DNA of 64,000 nucleotides. Source: Enterobacter mori (GTDB lineage: Bacteria; Pseudomonadota; Gammaproteobacteria; Enterobacterales; Enterobacteriaceae). Position numbers and translations under genes: made by a program. Positions within the stretch are counted from its first letter, which is position 1, and each line of letters begins with the position of its first letter. Shown here piece after piece: positions 56,185 to 64,000 of the stretch. Below the pieces are notes generated by a model, which ran no database searches, had not been told where the DNA came from, and worked only from the letters and a program-made list of their open reading frames with translations. The DNA lies in the NCBI RefSeq assembly GCF_025244905.1, contig NZ_CP104285.1, positions 2,356,001 through 2,420,000 of the forward strand. Direction: 5' to 3'.

Positions 56185-57342
56185 ATGAAAACAGTAAAAA
56201 TCAGTGCGCTCAGCGCCGCCATTCTGCTCAGTGGTTTTGCCTCAACGGGCGCATGGGCGGCGGATAACGAAACCGTTGTTATTGGCCTGGCAGGCCCGTT
56301 AACCGGCCCGTCTGCCCGTATCGGTAAAGATCTGGAAAACGGCGCGCAGCTGGCCATCGACGACATCAACAAACAGCACCCGACCATCGGCGGCAAAGCG
56401 GTGACCTTCAAACTGCAGTCCGAAGACGATCAGTCTGACCCGCGCACCGCCGTTGCCGTGGCGCAGCGTCTGGTGGACAGCGGCGTGGCGGGCGTGGTTG
56501 GCCACTGGAATACCGGCACCAGCATTCCGGCCGCGCGCGTTTACCACGATGCGGGCATTGCGCAGGTGGCTCCGGTAGCGACCGGTCACGCCTATACCAA
56601 ACAGGGCTTTGACACCAGCTTCCGCGTAATGGGCCATGACGATGACGGCGGACAGTTTGCCGGACAGTACGCGGTCAATACGCTGAAAGCCAAACGCATT
56701 GCGGTGATCGACGACCGTACCGCCTTTGGTCAGGGCCTGGCGGACGAATTTATCAAATCGCTGGAAGCTCAGGGGGTGAAGATTGTCGACCGTCAGTACG
56801 TCGATGACAAAACCGTGGACTTCAGTGCCGTACTGACCGCCATTCGCAGCAAAAACGCCGACCTGATCTTCTTTGGCGGCGTCGACAGTCAGGCAGCACC
56901 GCTGGCGCGCCGTATCAAACAGCTGGGCATGAACGCCACCCTGATGGGCGCAGGCGGCTTCGTCAGTCAGACATTCCTCCAGCTGGCGCAGAAAGAAGGC
57001 GAAGGCGTTGTCGCCCTTGAGCCAGGTCTGCCAGTGGAACAGATGCCGGGCGGCAAAGCATTTGAGCAGGCGTATCAGTCCCGCTACCACACCCATATCG
57101 AACTCCATGCGCCGTTCGCCTATGACGCCACCCGCGTACTGGTCGCGGCGATGGAAAAAGCTGACTCTGTTGATCCTTCTGAATACCTGCCCGCCCTGCG
57201 CGCCATCAGCTACTCCGGCGTCACCGGTCAGATCGCCTTTGATAAAGAAGGCAACCTGAAATCGCCGTCCTTCACCGTTTACAAAGTCGTTGACGGCAAG
57301 TGGCAGCCGCAGACCGTGCTGGGCGGCGCGAAAGACAAGTAA
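56185..57342 (+). CDS. LIV-type substrate-binding protein
   Basis: A 385-residue type I periplasmic binding protein of the LivJ/LivK family. The signal peptide spans about residues 1-25 (ending AWAA), then ETVVIGLAGPLTGPSARIGKDLENGAQLAID, typical of the family. It delivers a substrate to the LIV-type permease upstream. As the operon continues with an L-ATC hydrolase and carbamoylase, the ligand may be the thiazoline rather than a branched amino acid. Confidence 0.88.
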   Translation: MKTVKISALSAAILLSGFASTGAWAADNETVVIGLAGPLTGPSARIGKDLENGAQLAIDDINKQHPTIGGKAVTFKLQSEDDQSDPRTAVAVAQRLVDSGVAGVVGHWNTGTSIPAARVYHDAGIAQVAPVATGHAYTKQGFDTSFRVMGHDDDGGQFAGQYAVNTLKAKRIAVIDDRTAFGQGLADEFIKSLEAQGVKIVDRQYVDDKTVDFSAVLTAIRSKNADLIFFGGVDSQAAPLARRIKQLGMNATLMGAGGFVSQTFLQLAQKEGEGVVALEPGLPVEQMPGGKAFEQAYQSRYHTHIELHAPFAYDATRVLVAAMEKADSVDPSEYLPALRAISYSGVTGQIAFDKEGNLKSPSFTVYKVVDGKWQPQTVLGGAKDK

Positions 57343-57360
57343 CCGCAGTGAGGCAATGTG

Positions 57361-57843
57361 ATGAGTGATAATAACGAGCTGGGCATTCTCGCCCGCCGCA
57401 AAATTGAAGCAGAAATTATTAAGCCGATTTATGAAATCCTGGTGCGCGAGATAGGGAAAACCCGCGCCCAGTCGGTGATTGGCGAGGCCATTGAGCAGGC
57501 CGCAATTAACGCAGGCAAAGAATTTGCCAGCAAAGAACCGGATGGCGCAGACGTGAAAAGCTTTATCGCCCTGCAGTACCTGTGGGAGAAAGATAACGCT
57601 CTGGACGTGAAGGTGATCGACGCGGACGACCAGCAGTACAACTATAACGTGACCCGCTGCCGCTACGCCGAGATGTACCAAGAGATGGGGCTGGGTGAAA
57701 TCGGTCATCTGCTCTCCTGCGCGCGTGACGAAAAATTCATCGTTGGCTATGCGCCGGACGTGAAGCTGACCCGCACTACCACCATCATGCAGGGCGGTTC
57801 GTGCTGTGATTTCCGCTACCGCAGCAGTAAGGACAAGACATGA
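57361..57843 (+). CDS. L-2-amino-thiazoline-4-carboxylate (L-ATC) hydrolase
   Basis: A 160-residue protein recognised as the ATC-hydrolase family by its C-terminal half: CRYAEMYQEMG, LLSCARDEKFIVGYAP, LTRTTTIMQGGSCCDFRY. The Cys residues are likely active-site or metal ligands. In Pseudomonas, the family enzyme opens the thiazoline ring of L-ATC to give N-carbamoyl-L-cysteine. ATG 57361 with GAGG is preferred to the preceding GTG. Its stop overlaps the carbamoylase start. Confidence 0.8.
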   Translation: MSDNNELGILARRKIEAEIIKPIYEILVREIGKTRAQSVIGEAIEQAAINAGKEFASKEPDGADVKSFIALQYLWEKDNALDVKVIDADDQQYNYNVTRCRYAEMYQEMGLGEIGHLLSCARDEKFIVGYAPDVKLTRTTTIMQGGSCCDFRYRSSKDKT

Positions 57844-59066
57844 TCCGCATCAACGCCGAACGGCTGTGGACAACGCTGGAGATGATGGCGCAGATCGGCG
57901 GTACCCCCGCCGGTGGCGTTACCCGTCTGGCCCTGAGCGAGGAGGATCGCATCGCGCGTAACCTGCTGCGCGACTGGGCGCTGGAGGCAGGTTTCACCTG
58001 CGACGTCGACAGCATGGGCAATATGTTTATCCGCCGTGCGGGAAGAAACCCGGCACTTGCGCCGGTGATGACCGGCTCGCACGTCGATTCGCAACCGCTC
58101 GGCGGCAACTACGATGGTATCTACGGCGTGCTGGCCGGGCTTGAGCTGCTGCGGACGCTGAACGATAACAACGTACAAACCGAGCGTGACATTGTGCTGG
58201 TGAACTGGACCAACGAGGAAGGCGCGCGCTTTGCCCCGGCGATGCTCGCATCAGGCGTCTGGGCAGGCCAGCTTTCCGAAGATTTTGCCTACGCCCGGAT
58301 GGACAGCAAGCGGGTAACGGTACGGGAGGCGCTTGAGGCGATTGGTTATCGCGGCGAAATCCCGGCCCGCGCTTTTCCGGTTCACGCCTGCTATGAACTG
58401 CACATTGAGCAGGGACCGATTCTGGAAGATGAATCCATCGATATCGGTCTGGTGCGTGCGGCTATGGGCCAGCGCTGGTTTACGATCGCACTGGACGGTT
58501 TCGCCGCGCATGCGGGCACCACGCCCATGCACAGCCGGCGCGATGCGTTAACCGCATTTGCCGAGCTGGCGCTGAAGGTTGAAGAGATTGGCTATTATCA
58601 TGCTCCAGACGGTCGCGCGACGATCGGCATGGCGGAAATCACCCCGAACTCGCGCAACGTTGTGCCGTCTCGCGTCGTGTGCAGCGTGGAGTTCCGCCAT
58701 CCTGAGCAGGACGCGCTGGAAGCGATGGAGGTGGCGCTGCATCAGGCCACGGAGAGCCTGGCCGCCCGCGGCGTGACGGCTAACGTCGAGCGCATTTTTG
58801 ATTACGCGCCGATTGCGTTTAACGCGGAGTGTCTTGCCCGCACGGAACACGCCGTGGCGGCGCTGGGCTACTCGTCTAAACCGATGGTTTCCGGTGCCGG
58901 GCATGACACCTGCTATGTGAGCAAAATCGCCCCGGCCAGCATGATCTTTATCCCCTGCGTGAAAGGCATCAGCCATAACGAAGCGGAAAGGATCCTGCCG
59001 GAGTGGTCAGAGAAAGGGGCAAACGTGCTGTTGCACAGCGTGTTGGCTGCAGCGCTGGAAAAATAA
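57840..59066 (+). CDS. M20-type N-carbamoyl-L-amino acid amidohydrolase (likely N-carbamoyl-L-cysteine)
   Basis: A 408-residue zinc amidohydrolase of the hydantoinase/carbamoylase family. Metal ligands can be placed at His81 (GSHVDSQP), Asp92 (GGNYDGIYG), Glu126/127 (TNEEGARF), His188 (HIEQGP) and His379 (KGISHNEAE). The dimerisation domain occupies about 210-325. It removes the carbamoyl group; next to the ATC hydrolase the expected substrate is N-carbamoyl-L-cysteine, giving L-cysteine, ammonia and CO2. Allantoate or ureidopropionate amidohydrolase activity cannot be excluded from sequence alone. Confidence 0.82.
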   Translation: MIRINAERLWTTLEMMAQIGGTPAGGVTRLALSEEDRIARNLLRDWALEAGFTCDVDSMGNMFIRRAGRNPALAPVMTGSHVDSQPLGGNYDGIYGVLAGLELLRTLNDNNVQTERDIVLVNWTNEEGARFAPAMLASGVWAGQLSEDFAYARMDSKRVTVREALEAIGYRGEIPARAFPVHACYELHIEQGPILEDESIDIGLVRAAMGQRWFTIALDGFAAHAGTTPMHSRRDALTAFAELALKVEEIGYYHAPDGRATIGMAEITPNSRNVVPSRVVCSVEFRHPEQDALEAMEVALHQATESLAARGVTANVERIFDYAPIAFNAECLARTEHAVAALGYSSKPMVSGAGHDTCYVSKIAPASMIFIPCVKGISHNEAERILPEWSEKGANVLLHSVLAAALEK

Positions 59067-59136
59067 GCCGGGTGGCGGCTTCGCCTTGCCCGGCCTGCAT
59101 TTGACCGTAGGCCCGGTAAGCGCAGCGCCACCGGGC
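59067..59136. repeat. BIME: two REP units
   Basis: A 28-bp unit (GCCGGGTGGCGGCTTC.., 59067-59094) and a 30-bp unit (GTAGGCCCGGTAAGCG.., 59107-59136) in the space between convergent genes. They resemble enterobacterial PU/REP elements; the second matches the one at 44011. Confidence 0.75.
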
Positions 59137-59141
59137 ATGTT

Positions 59142-60629
59142 TTAAGATTTCGGCACCTTCGCCAGGCTAAACCAAATGCCTGTCGCCAGCATCAGCAGCA
59201 TCGCCCCCGCGCTACCGAGCGCCACGCTGTGGGAGGTGATAAACGCCGTTTTCGCCGCCTCAATCACCGATTCCGCCAGTGACGGCGCCAGATCCTGCGC
59301 CACCTTCACCGCTTCACCAATAGAGGACGAGGCTTTATCTGCAAGCGACGGGTTCAGCCCCTGCGGCAGCTCAATCGATGCCGAGAAGCTGCGGGTTAAC
59401 AGCAGGCCGAAAATCGCGATCCCCAGCCCCGCGCCCAGCTCGTAGGACATGGTTTCAATCGCCCCTGCGGCAGCCGCTTTCTCTTTCGGCGCGGCGGCCA
59501 TAATCGCAGAGGTCGAGGCCAGCAGCGCGCTGGCCGCGCTAAAGCCGAGCAGAACCATCAGGGCAGACGCCAGCAGTTGCTGAGTGCTGAAATCAAGCAT
59601 CGACAGGCCGATAAAACTGACCGCGCTCAGCCCCATCCCCCCAGCCGCCACAAGACGCAGACCGAGACGTCCCACCAGTACACCCGCTATCGGGCCGCTA
59701 AACCCGCTCGCTACCATAAGCGGCAGCATAAACATACCCGCCTCAAACGGCGTGAAGCCATGAACAAACTGCAGCTCCTGCGCCATCAGCAGTTCAAAGC
59801 CCACCAGCGCAATCATCGCCGTCATCGCCATCACCACGCCGCTTAAAATGATGCGGTGGCAGAACAGGCGCATGTCGATCATCGGCACGCGGGCGCGCAG
59901 CTGAATGCGCACGAAAATAAACAGCATTACCGCGCCAGTCAGCAGCGTACAGGCCACCAGCCACGGCGACAGCACGCCTTTCAACGCGGTTTTGGCGCTG
60001 TAGACCAGCAGTAAAATCGCCACGATCAGCATGATCGCATGGCTAATGTTCAACGGCTGCTCAGGCCGCCCCTGCTGCCGGGGAACAAAACGCGCCGCAA
60101 GCGTGACAACAATAAGCACGATTGGCACGTTGATCAAAAACACGGAACCCCAGTAGAAGTGTTCCAGCAACATACCGCCAATCAGCGGGCCAAATGCCGC
60201 GCCGCCGGAACCCACTGCCGCCCAGACGCCGAGCGCAATATTACGATCCCGCGCGTCGATAAACAGCGTACGGATCCCAGCAAGCGTAGCCGGAATAATC
60301 ATCGCCGCACCGATGGCCAGCGACGCACGCGCCGCAATCAGCCAACCTGCCGACGGGGCAAACGCTGCCGCCAGCGACGACAGGCCAAACAGCGTGCTGC
60401 CAATCATGAGCAATCGTTTAAAACCAATGCGGTCACCCAGCGCCCCCATCGGCAGTACCATTCCCGCCATCACCAGCGAGTAAATGTCGATGATCCACAG
60501 CAATTCATTGCCGCTGGCGCCCAGCGTCATGCTCAATGTCGGCGCCGCCACGTGCAGCACCGTCGCGTCGATCGCCACCGGGATATACACCAGCACGATA
60601 ATCACTAACGCTAACCACTGACGAAACAT
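59142..60629 (-). CDS. smvA: MFS multidrug efflux pump SmvA
   Basis: A 495-residue QacA-type (DHA2) transporter with 14 predicted helices, close to Salmonella and Klebsiella SmvA. The conserved IPVAIDATVLHVAAPTLS region is in the first helix, and the D-G-R motif [11 protein letters not shown] lies in the loop after helix 2. It extrudes methyl viologen, acriflavine and cationic biguanides such as chlorhexidine. AAAGGA lies before the ATG. The smvR gene is divergent across 116 bp containing two operator copies. Confidence 0.92.
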   Translation of the reverse strand: MFRQWLALVIIVLVYIPVAIDATVLHVAAPTLSMTLGASGNELLWIIDIYSLVMAGMVLPMGALGDRIGFKRLLMIGSTLFGLSSLAAAFAPSAGWLIAARASLAIGAAMIIPATLAGIRTLFIDARDRNIALGVWAAVGSGGAAFGPLIGGMLLEHFYWGSVFLINVPIVLIVVTLAARFVPRQQGRPEQPLNISHAIMLIVAILLLVYSAKTALKGVLSPWLVACTLLTGAVMLFIFVRIQLRARVPMIDMRLFCHRIILSGVVMAMTAMIALVGFELLMAQELQFVHGFTPFEAGMFMLPLMVASGFSGPIAGVLVGRLGLRLVAAGGMGLSAVSFIGLSMLDFSTQQLLASALMVLLGFSAASALLASTSAIMAAAPKEKAAAAGAIETMSYELGAGLGIAIFGLLLTRSFSASIELPQGLNPSLADKASSSIGEAVKVAQDLAPSLAESVIEAAKTAFITSHSVALGSAGAMLLMLATGIWFSLAKVPKS

Positions 60630-60651
60630 AAATTTCCTTTTCTTTTAAAAC

Positions 60652-60702
60652 CTGAACACATGTCCAGGATGCGATCCTACGTAATGTTGAACACATGTCC
60701 AG
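60652..60702. promoter_or_regulatory. SmvR operator: two copies 35 bp apart
   Basis: CTGAACACATGTCCAG (60652-60667) and TTGAACACATGTCCAG (60687-60702), each with partial dyad symmetry (CTGxACA..TGTxCAG). They lie in the smvA-smvR divergent region, one close to each gene. This is the expected design of a TetR-family operator controlling both promoters. Confidence 0.75.
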
Positions 60703-60745
60703 CTTTTTGTTACACTCGTTTCATTGCCATTGAGAGTGAGTAAAC

Positions 60746-61321
60746 ATGCGATATCTGAGCAAGGATGAACGGCGTGAAGCCATCTTACAGGCCGCCATGC
60801 GCGTGGCGCTGGCTGAAGGGCTGGCGGCAATGACGGTGCGCCGCATTGCCACTGAAGCCGGTGTAGCAACCGGCCAGGTTCACCACCACTTCACCTCCGG
60901 CGGGGAGCTAAAGTCTCTGGCGTTTGTTCGCCTGATCCGCGAGTTACTGGATGCCGACGTGGCGGGCGAAGATGCGAGCTGGCGCACACGCCTGCACGCG
61001 ATGCTCGGCAGCGATGACGGCAGGTTTGAGCCTTATATACGTCTGTGGCGTGAAGCACAAATTCTGGCGATCCGGGATGCCGAGATCAAAGGCGCGTATG
61101 TCCTGACCATGGAGATGTGGCACCAGGAAACCGTAGCGATTATCCGTGCCGGGGCTGATGCTAACGCCTTCACGCTGACTGACCGTGCTGAAAATATTGC
61201 CTGGCGTTTGATTGGTCTGGTGTGCGGTCTTGACGGGATGTATATCTTAAACATGCCCGAAATGGACGATGCCGCGTTTAATAAGCATCTCGATAAACTT
61301 ATTTCCCTCGAATTATGTTAA
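60746..61321 (+). CDS. smvR: TetR-family repressor SmvR
   Basis: A 191-residue TetR/AcrR regulator. The helix-turn-helix lies at about residues 8-55 (RREAILQAAMRVALAEGLAAMTVRRIATEAGVATGQVHHHF), and the ligand-binding part is C-terminal. Its position and sequence correspond to SmvR, which represses smvA in Klebsiella; loss of SmvR raises chlorhexidine tolerance. The frame is intact here, with no truncation. Confidence 0.9.
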   Translation: MRYLSKDERREAILQAAMRVALAEGLAAMTVRRIATEAGVATGQVHHHFTSGGELKSLAFVRLIRELLDADVAGEDASWRTRLHAMLGSDDGRFEPYIRLWREAQILAIRDAEIKGAYVLTMEMWHQETVAIIRAGADANAFTLTDRAENIAWRLIGLVCGLDGMYILNMPEMDDAAFNKHLDKLISLELC

Positions 61322-61339
61322 TACTCCTAACGGAGTATT
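61320..61339 (+). repeat. Hairpin at smvR stop
   Basis: AATACTCC/GGAGTATT eight-base-pair stem starting within the smvR stop codon, without a T-run. Confidence 0.4.
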
Positions 61340-61372
61340 CATCATCGCTGCTTTTACAATTAGTAACACATT

Positions 61373-61417
61373 AAGCGACCCCTTATTTCCTTTCTAAATT
61401 CAGGGGTTCGCTTTTTT
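61373..61417 (+). terminator. Rho-independent terminator downstream of smvR
   Basis: AAGCGACCCCT pairs with AGGGGTTCGCTT (one extra base) around an 18-base loop, and is followed by TTTTTT. It isolates smvR from narU. Confidence 0.8.
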
Positions 61418-61527
61418 ATCTATCCTTTCAGTTGTAACCAGAACATCCAATAAACCAACCAGCACGCTTACACCTATCTAACTGTTTTCATTTGCTTTCC
61501 CTTCATTCTGTCGAGCAAGAGGATGAT

Positions 61528-62913
61528 ATGTCACAACAAAGTGAAAAGAGTAATCCGCATCTGTTGAGTAACTGGAAACCGGAAAATGTTCAGTTTTGGG
61601 AAAATAAAGGAAAACATATCGCGCGAAGAAACCTGTGGGTTTCTGTCGCGTGTTTACTGTTAGCATTTTGCGTATGGATGTTATTTAGCGCCATTGCCGT
61701 CAACCTGAATAAAGTCGGATTTAATTTCACCACCGATCAACTTTTTATGCTAACGGCATTACCTTCTCTCTCCGGCGCAATATTGCGCGTCCCCTATTCG
61801 TTTATGGTGCCAATATTTGGCGGTCGATACTGGACGGTATTGAGTACCGTCATCCTGATTATTCCCTGCGTCTGGCTCGGGATTGCCATTCAGGACACCA
61901 CCACGCCTTACTGGGTCTTTATTGCGATTGCCCTGCTCTGCGGCTTTGCAGGTGCCAACTTTGCCTCCAGCATGGGCAACATCAGCTTCTTCTTCCCCAA
62001 GGCAAAACAGGGCAGCGCGCTCGGCATTAACGGCGGGCTCGGCAACCTGGGCGTCAGCGTGATGCAGCTGGTCGCGCCGCTGGTGATCTTCCTGCCGATG
62101 TTTACCTTTTTGGGCGTGCAGGGCGTACCGCAGGATGACGGTTCCACCCTGTGGCTGGCAAATGCGGCCTGGATATGGGCTCCGCTTCTGTTACTGGCCA
62201 CTCTGGCGGCCTTCTTTGGGATGAACGATATTGCCAGCTCTAAGGCCTCTATTGCCAGCCAGCTCCCGGTACTCAAGCGCTTTCACCTCTGGCTGCTGAG
62301 CCTGCTCTATCTGGCGACCTTCGGCTCGTTTATCGGCTTCTCGGCGGGCTTTGCCATGCTGTCAAAAACTCAGTTTCCGGACGTCAACATCCTGCACCTC
62401 GCCTTCTTTGGCCCACTTATCGGCGCGCTGGCGCGTTCAGCGGGCGGGATGATCTCTGACAAACTGGGCGGCGTGCGGGTCACGCTGATTAACTTCGTCT
62501 TTATGGCCGTCTTTAGCGCCCTAATCTTCCTGACGCTGCCCGGCTCTGGCTCCGGCAGCTTTGTCGCGTTCTATCTGGTCTTTATGGGACTGTTCCTCAC
62601 CGCCGGGCTGGGCAGCGGATCAACCTTCCAGATGATCGCGATTATTTTCCGCCAAATCACTCTCGACCGCGTCAAAAAGCAGGGCGGCACGGACGAGCAG
62701 GCGCAGCACGAAGCGGTGACGGAGACCGCCGCCGCGCTGGGCTTTATCTCCGCTATCGGCGCCGTTGGCGGGTTCTTCATTCCCAAAGCCTTTGGCACCT
62801 CGCTGGCGATGACCGGATCGCCGGTCGGCGCCATGAAGGTATTCCTCGTGTTTTACATCGTCTGCGTGCTCGTCACCTGGCTGGTGTACGGCCGCAAATC
62901 CTCACAAAAATAA
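61528..62913 (+). CDS. narU: Nitrate/nitrite transporter NarU
   Basis: A 461-residue, 12-helix MFS protein of the NarK/NarU (NNP) family. The nitrate signature regions GFAGANFASSMGNISFFFPKAKQGSALG and AGLGSGSTFQMIAIIFRQ are both present. ATG 61528 (MSQQSEKSNPHLLSNWKPEN) is preceded by AAGAGGA; the start at 61492 lies further upstream without a site. Length matches E. coli NarU (462). narU is RpoS-dependent and precedes narZ in E. coli and Salmonella, as it does here. Confidence 0.95.
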   Translation: MSQQSEKSNPHLLSNWKPENVQFWENKGKHIARRNLWVSVACLLLAFCVWMLFSAIAVNLNKVGFNFTTDQLFMLTALPSLSGAILRVPYSFMVPIFGGRYWTVLSTVILIIPCVWLGIAIQDTTTPYWVFIAIALLCGFAGANFASSMGNISFFFPKAKQGSALGINGGLGNLGVSVMQLVAPLVIFLPMFTFLGVQGVPQDDGSTLWLANAAWIWAPLLLLATLAAFFGMNDIASSKASIASQLPVLKRFHLWLLSLLYLATFGSFIGFSAGFAMLSKTQFPDVNILHLAFFGPLIGALARSAGGMISDKLGGVRVTLINFVFMAVFSALIFLTLPGSGSGSFVAFYLVFMGLFLTAGLGSGSTFQMIAIIFRQITLDRVKKQGGTDEQAQHEAVTETAAALGFISAIGAVGGFFIPKAFGTSLAMTGSPVGAMKVFLVFYIVCVLVTWLVYGRKSSQK

Positions 62914-62926
62914 TAAGTACATCTTC

Positions 62927-62954
62927 GCCGGAGCGTAATGCAGCACCCTCCGGC
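62927..62954 (+). repeat. Hairpin between narU and narZ
   Basis: GCCGGAG/CTCCGGC seven-base-pair stem in the 67-bp space between the two genes; may set relative mRNA stability. Confidence 0.35.
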
Positions 62955-62980
62955 CATGCTATCGAAGCAGGAGAAATGTC

Positions 62981-64000
62981 ATGAGCAAACTGCTGGACCG
63001 CTTCCGTTACTTCAAAACAAAGGGCGACAGTTTCGCCGATGGGCACGGACAGGTGTACCATACCAACCGCGACTGGGAGGACAGCTACCGTCAGCGCTGG
63101 CAGTTCGACAAGATCGTGCGCTCCACCCACGGCGTGAACTGTACCGGCTCCTGCAGCTGGAAGATTTACGTCAAAAACGGCCTGGTGACCTGGGAAACCC
63201 AGCAGACCGACTATCCCCGCACCCGCCCTGACCTGCCCAACCACGAACCGCGCGGCTGCCCGCGTGGCGCAAGCTACTCCTGGTACCTCTACAGTGCGAA
63301 CCGCCTTAAATACCCGCTGGTGCGCCGCAGGCTGATTGAGCTCTGGCGCGAGGCGCTGGCGCAGCATACCGATCCCGTGCTGGCGTGGGATGCCATTCAA
63401 AACGATCCGCAAAAGGCGCAAAGCTACCGAAAGGCGCGCGGTAAAGGCGGGTTTATCCGCTCGAACTGGAAAGAGCTAAACCAGCTGATTGCCGCCGCCA
63501 ACGTCTGGACCATCAAGAACTACGGCCCGGACCGCGTGGCCGGTTTTTCCCCTATTCCGGCGATGTCGATGGTCTCTTATGCCGCCGGTACGCGCTATCT
63601 TTCCCTGCTGGGCGGCACCTGCCTGAGCTTCTACGACTGGTACTGCGATCTGCCGCCTGCCTCTCCCATGACCTGGGGCGAGCAGACCGACGTGCCGGAG
63701 TCTGCCGACTGGTACAACTCCAGCTACATCATCGCCTGGGGCTCGAACGTGCCGCAGACGCGAACCCCGGACGCCCATTTCTTCACCGAGGTGCGCTATA
63801 AAGGGACCAAAACGGTTGCCATTACGCCGGACTTCTCGGAAGTAGCGAAGCTAAGCGATCAGTGGCTGGCTCCCAAACAGGGCACCGACAGCGCCCTCGC
63901 CATGGCGATGGGCCACGTGATCCTCAAAGAGTTCCACCTCGATAACCCGAGCGATTACTTCCTCAACTACTGTCGCCGCTACACCGACATGCCGATGCTG
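62981..64000 (+). CDS. narZ: Nitrate reductase Z alpha subunit NarZ (5' part, cut by window edge)
   Basis: 340 codons of a gene expected to encode about 1246 residues. The N-terminal [4Fe-4S] (FS0) ligands His50, Cys54, Cys58 and Cys93 are present. [13 protein letters not shown] contains Asp223, which corresponds to the molybdenum ligand of NarG. The enzyme reduces nitrate at the cytoplasmic face. AGGAG precedes the ATG. Assignment as NarZ rather than NarG rests on its place directly after narU; sequence alone would leave either possible. Confidence 0.93.
   Translation, partial: MSKLLDRFRYFKTKGDSFADGHGQVYHTNRDWEDSYRQRWQFDKIVRSTHGVNCTGSCSWKIYVKNGLVTWETQQTDYPRTRPDLPNHEPRGCPRGASYSWYLYSANRLKYPLVRRRLIELWREALAQHTDPVLAWDAIQNDPQKAQSYRKARGKGGFIRSNWKELNQLIAAANVWTIKNYGPDRVAGFSPIPAMSMVSYAAGTRYLSLLGGTCLSFYDWYCDLPPASPMTWGEQTDVPESADWYNSSYIIAWGSNVPQTRTPDAHFFTEVRYKGTKTVAITPDFSEVAKLSDQWLAPKQGTDSALAMAMGHVILKEFHLDNPSDYFLNYCRRYTDMPML

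Noticed and set aside
56299..57708. 469-codon open frame antisense to the LIV-type binding protein
   Set aside because: Covers the binding protein and ATC hydrolase genes on the other strand; no ribosome site and no recognisable domain.
59067..59136. Palindromes after the carboxylase-type gene as an integration site
   Set aside because: They match REP/BIME units, and a related unit lies at 44011; no integrase or tRNA nearby.
60652..60702. Short repeats as a CRISPR remnant
   Set aside because: Only two copies, dyad-symmetric, in a divergent promoter region; an operator pair explains them.

Overview
The window looks like the chromosome of an enterobacterium, most likely Enterobacter or a close relative (Lelliottia, Leclercia or Klebsiella are possible). 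Many products closely resemble E. coli, Salmonella or Klebsiella proteins recalled from memory, and several neighbourhoods follow the region around fdn/yddG/osmC/bdm/sra/maeA/adhP and narUZ. No rRNA, tRNA, CRISPR array, insertion sequence or prophage was seen. All identities rest on recognition of sequence and motifs; no search was run.

Layout. 0.07-4.2 kb: a VF530-type protein, the divisome-linked lipoprotein DigH, a compact operon of membrane protein, ECF sigma factor and DsbG, and two small genes in an AT-rich stretch. 4.2-5.8 kb: a chemoreceptor behind a flagellar-type (sigma-28) promoter. 5.8-12.3 kb: the sucrose regulon scrKYABR with ScrR operators. 12.4-15.2 kb: a BlrP1-like light-sensing c-di-GMP phosphodiesterase and a membrane-anchored hydrolase. 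15.3-22.3 kb: an RpiR-type regulator and ddpXABCDF (D-Ala-D-Ala hydrolysis and uptake) behind a well-formed sigma-54 promoter. 22.3-27.4 kb: SDR/LysR pair, osmC, a secreted barrel protein, LysR and a zinc-site-less MBL-fold protein. 27.5-33.3 kb: bdm, sra, maeA, an ABC-F gene with a leader peptide and attenuator-like RNA, and adhP.

33.3-44.0 kb is accessory: one AT-rich gene fusing an HNH nuclease to an ABC/SMC-type ATPase (candidate phage defence); a six-gene operon coupling a peptide-type ABC importer to a flavin monooxygenase and a double AhpD/CMD protein; araJ; and a polyphosphate kinase 2. 44.0-48.7 kb: fdnGHI with an in-frame UGA and SECIS hairpin for selenocysteine. 48.9-51.5 kb: yddG and an OmpD/NmpC porin. 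51.5-59.1 kb: a LysR regulator divergent from a LIV-type ABC importer followed by L-ATC hydrolase and a carbamoylase, which together suggest conversion of 2-aminothiazoline-4-carboxylate to cysteine. 59.1-61.3 kb: the efflux pump SmvA and its TetR repressor SmvR with a duplicated operator. 61.5-64.0 kb: narU and the 5' part of narZ, cut by the window edge.

The two most unusual items are the erm-like translational attenuator in front of the ABC-F gene (30.14-30.34 kb) and the HNH-ATPase fusion gene (33.3-34.6 kb). The ABC/luciferase/CMD operon and the membrane protein-ECF sigma-DsbG operon are further systems without an assigned role.
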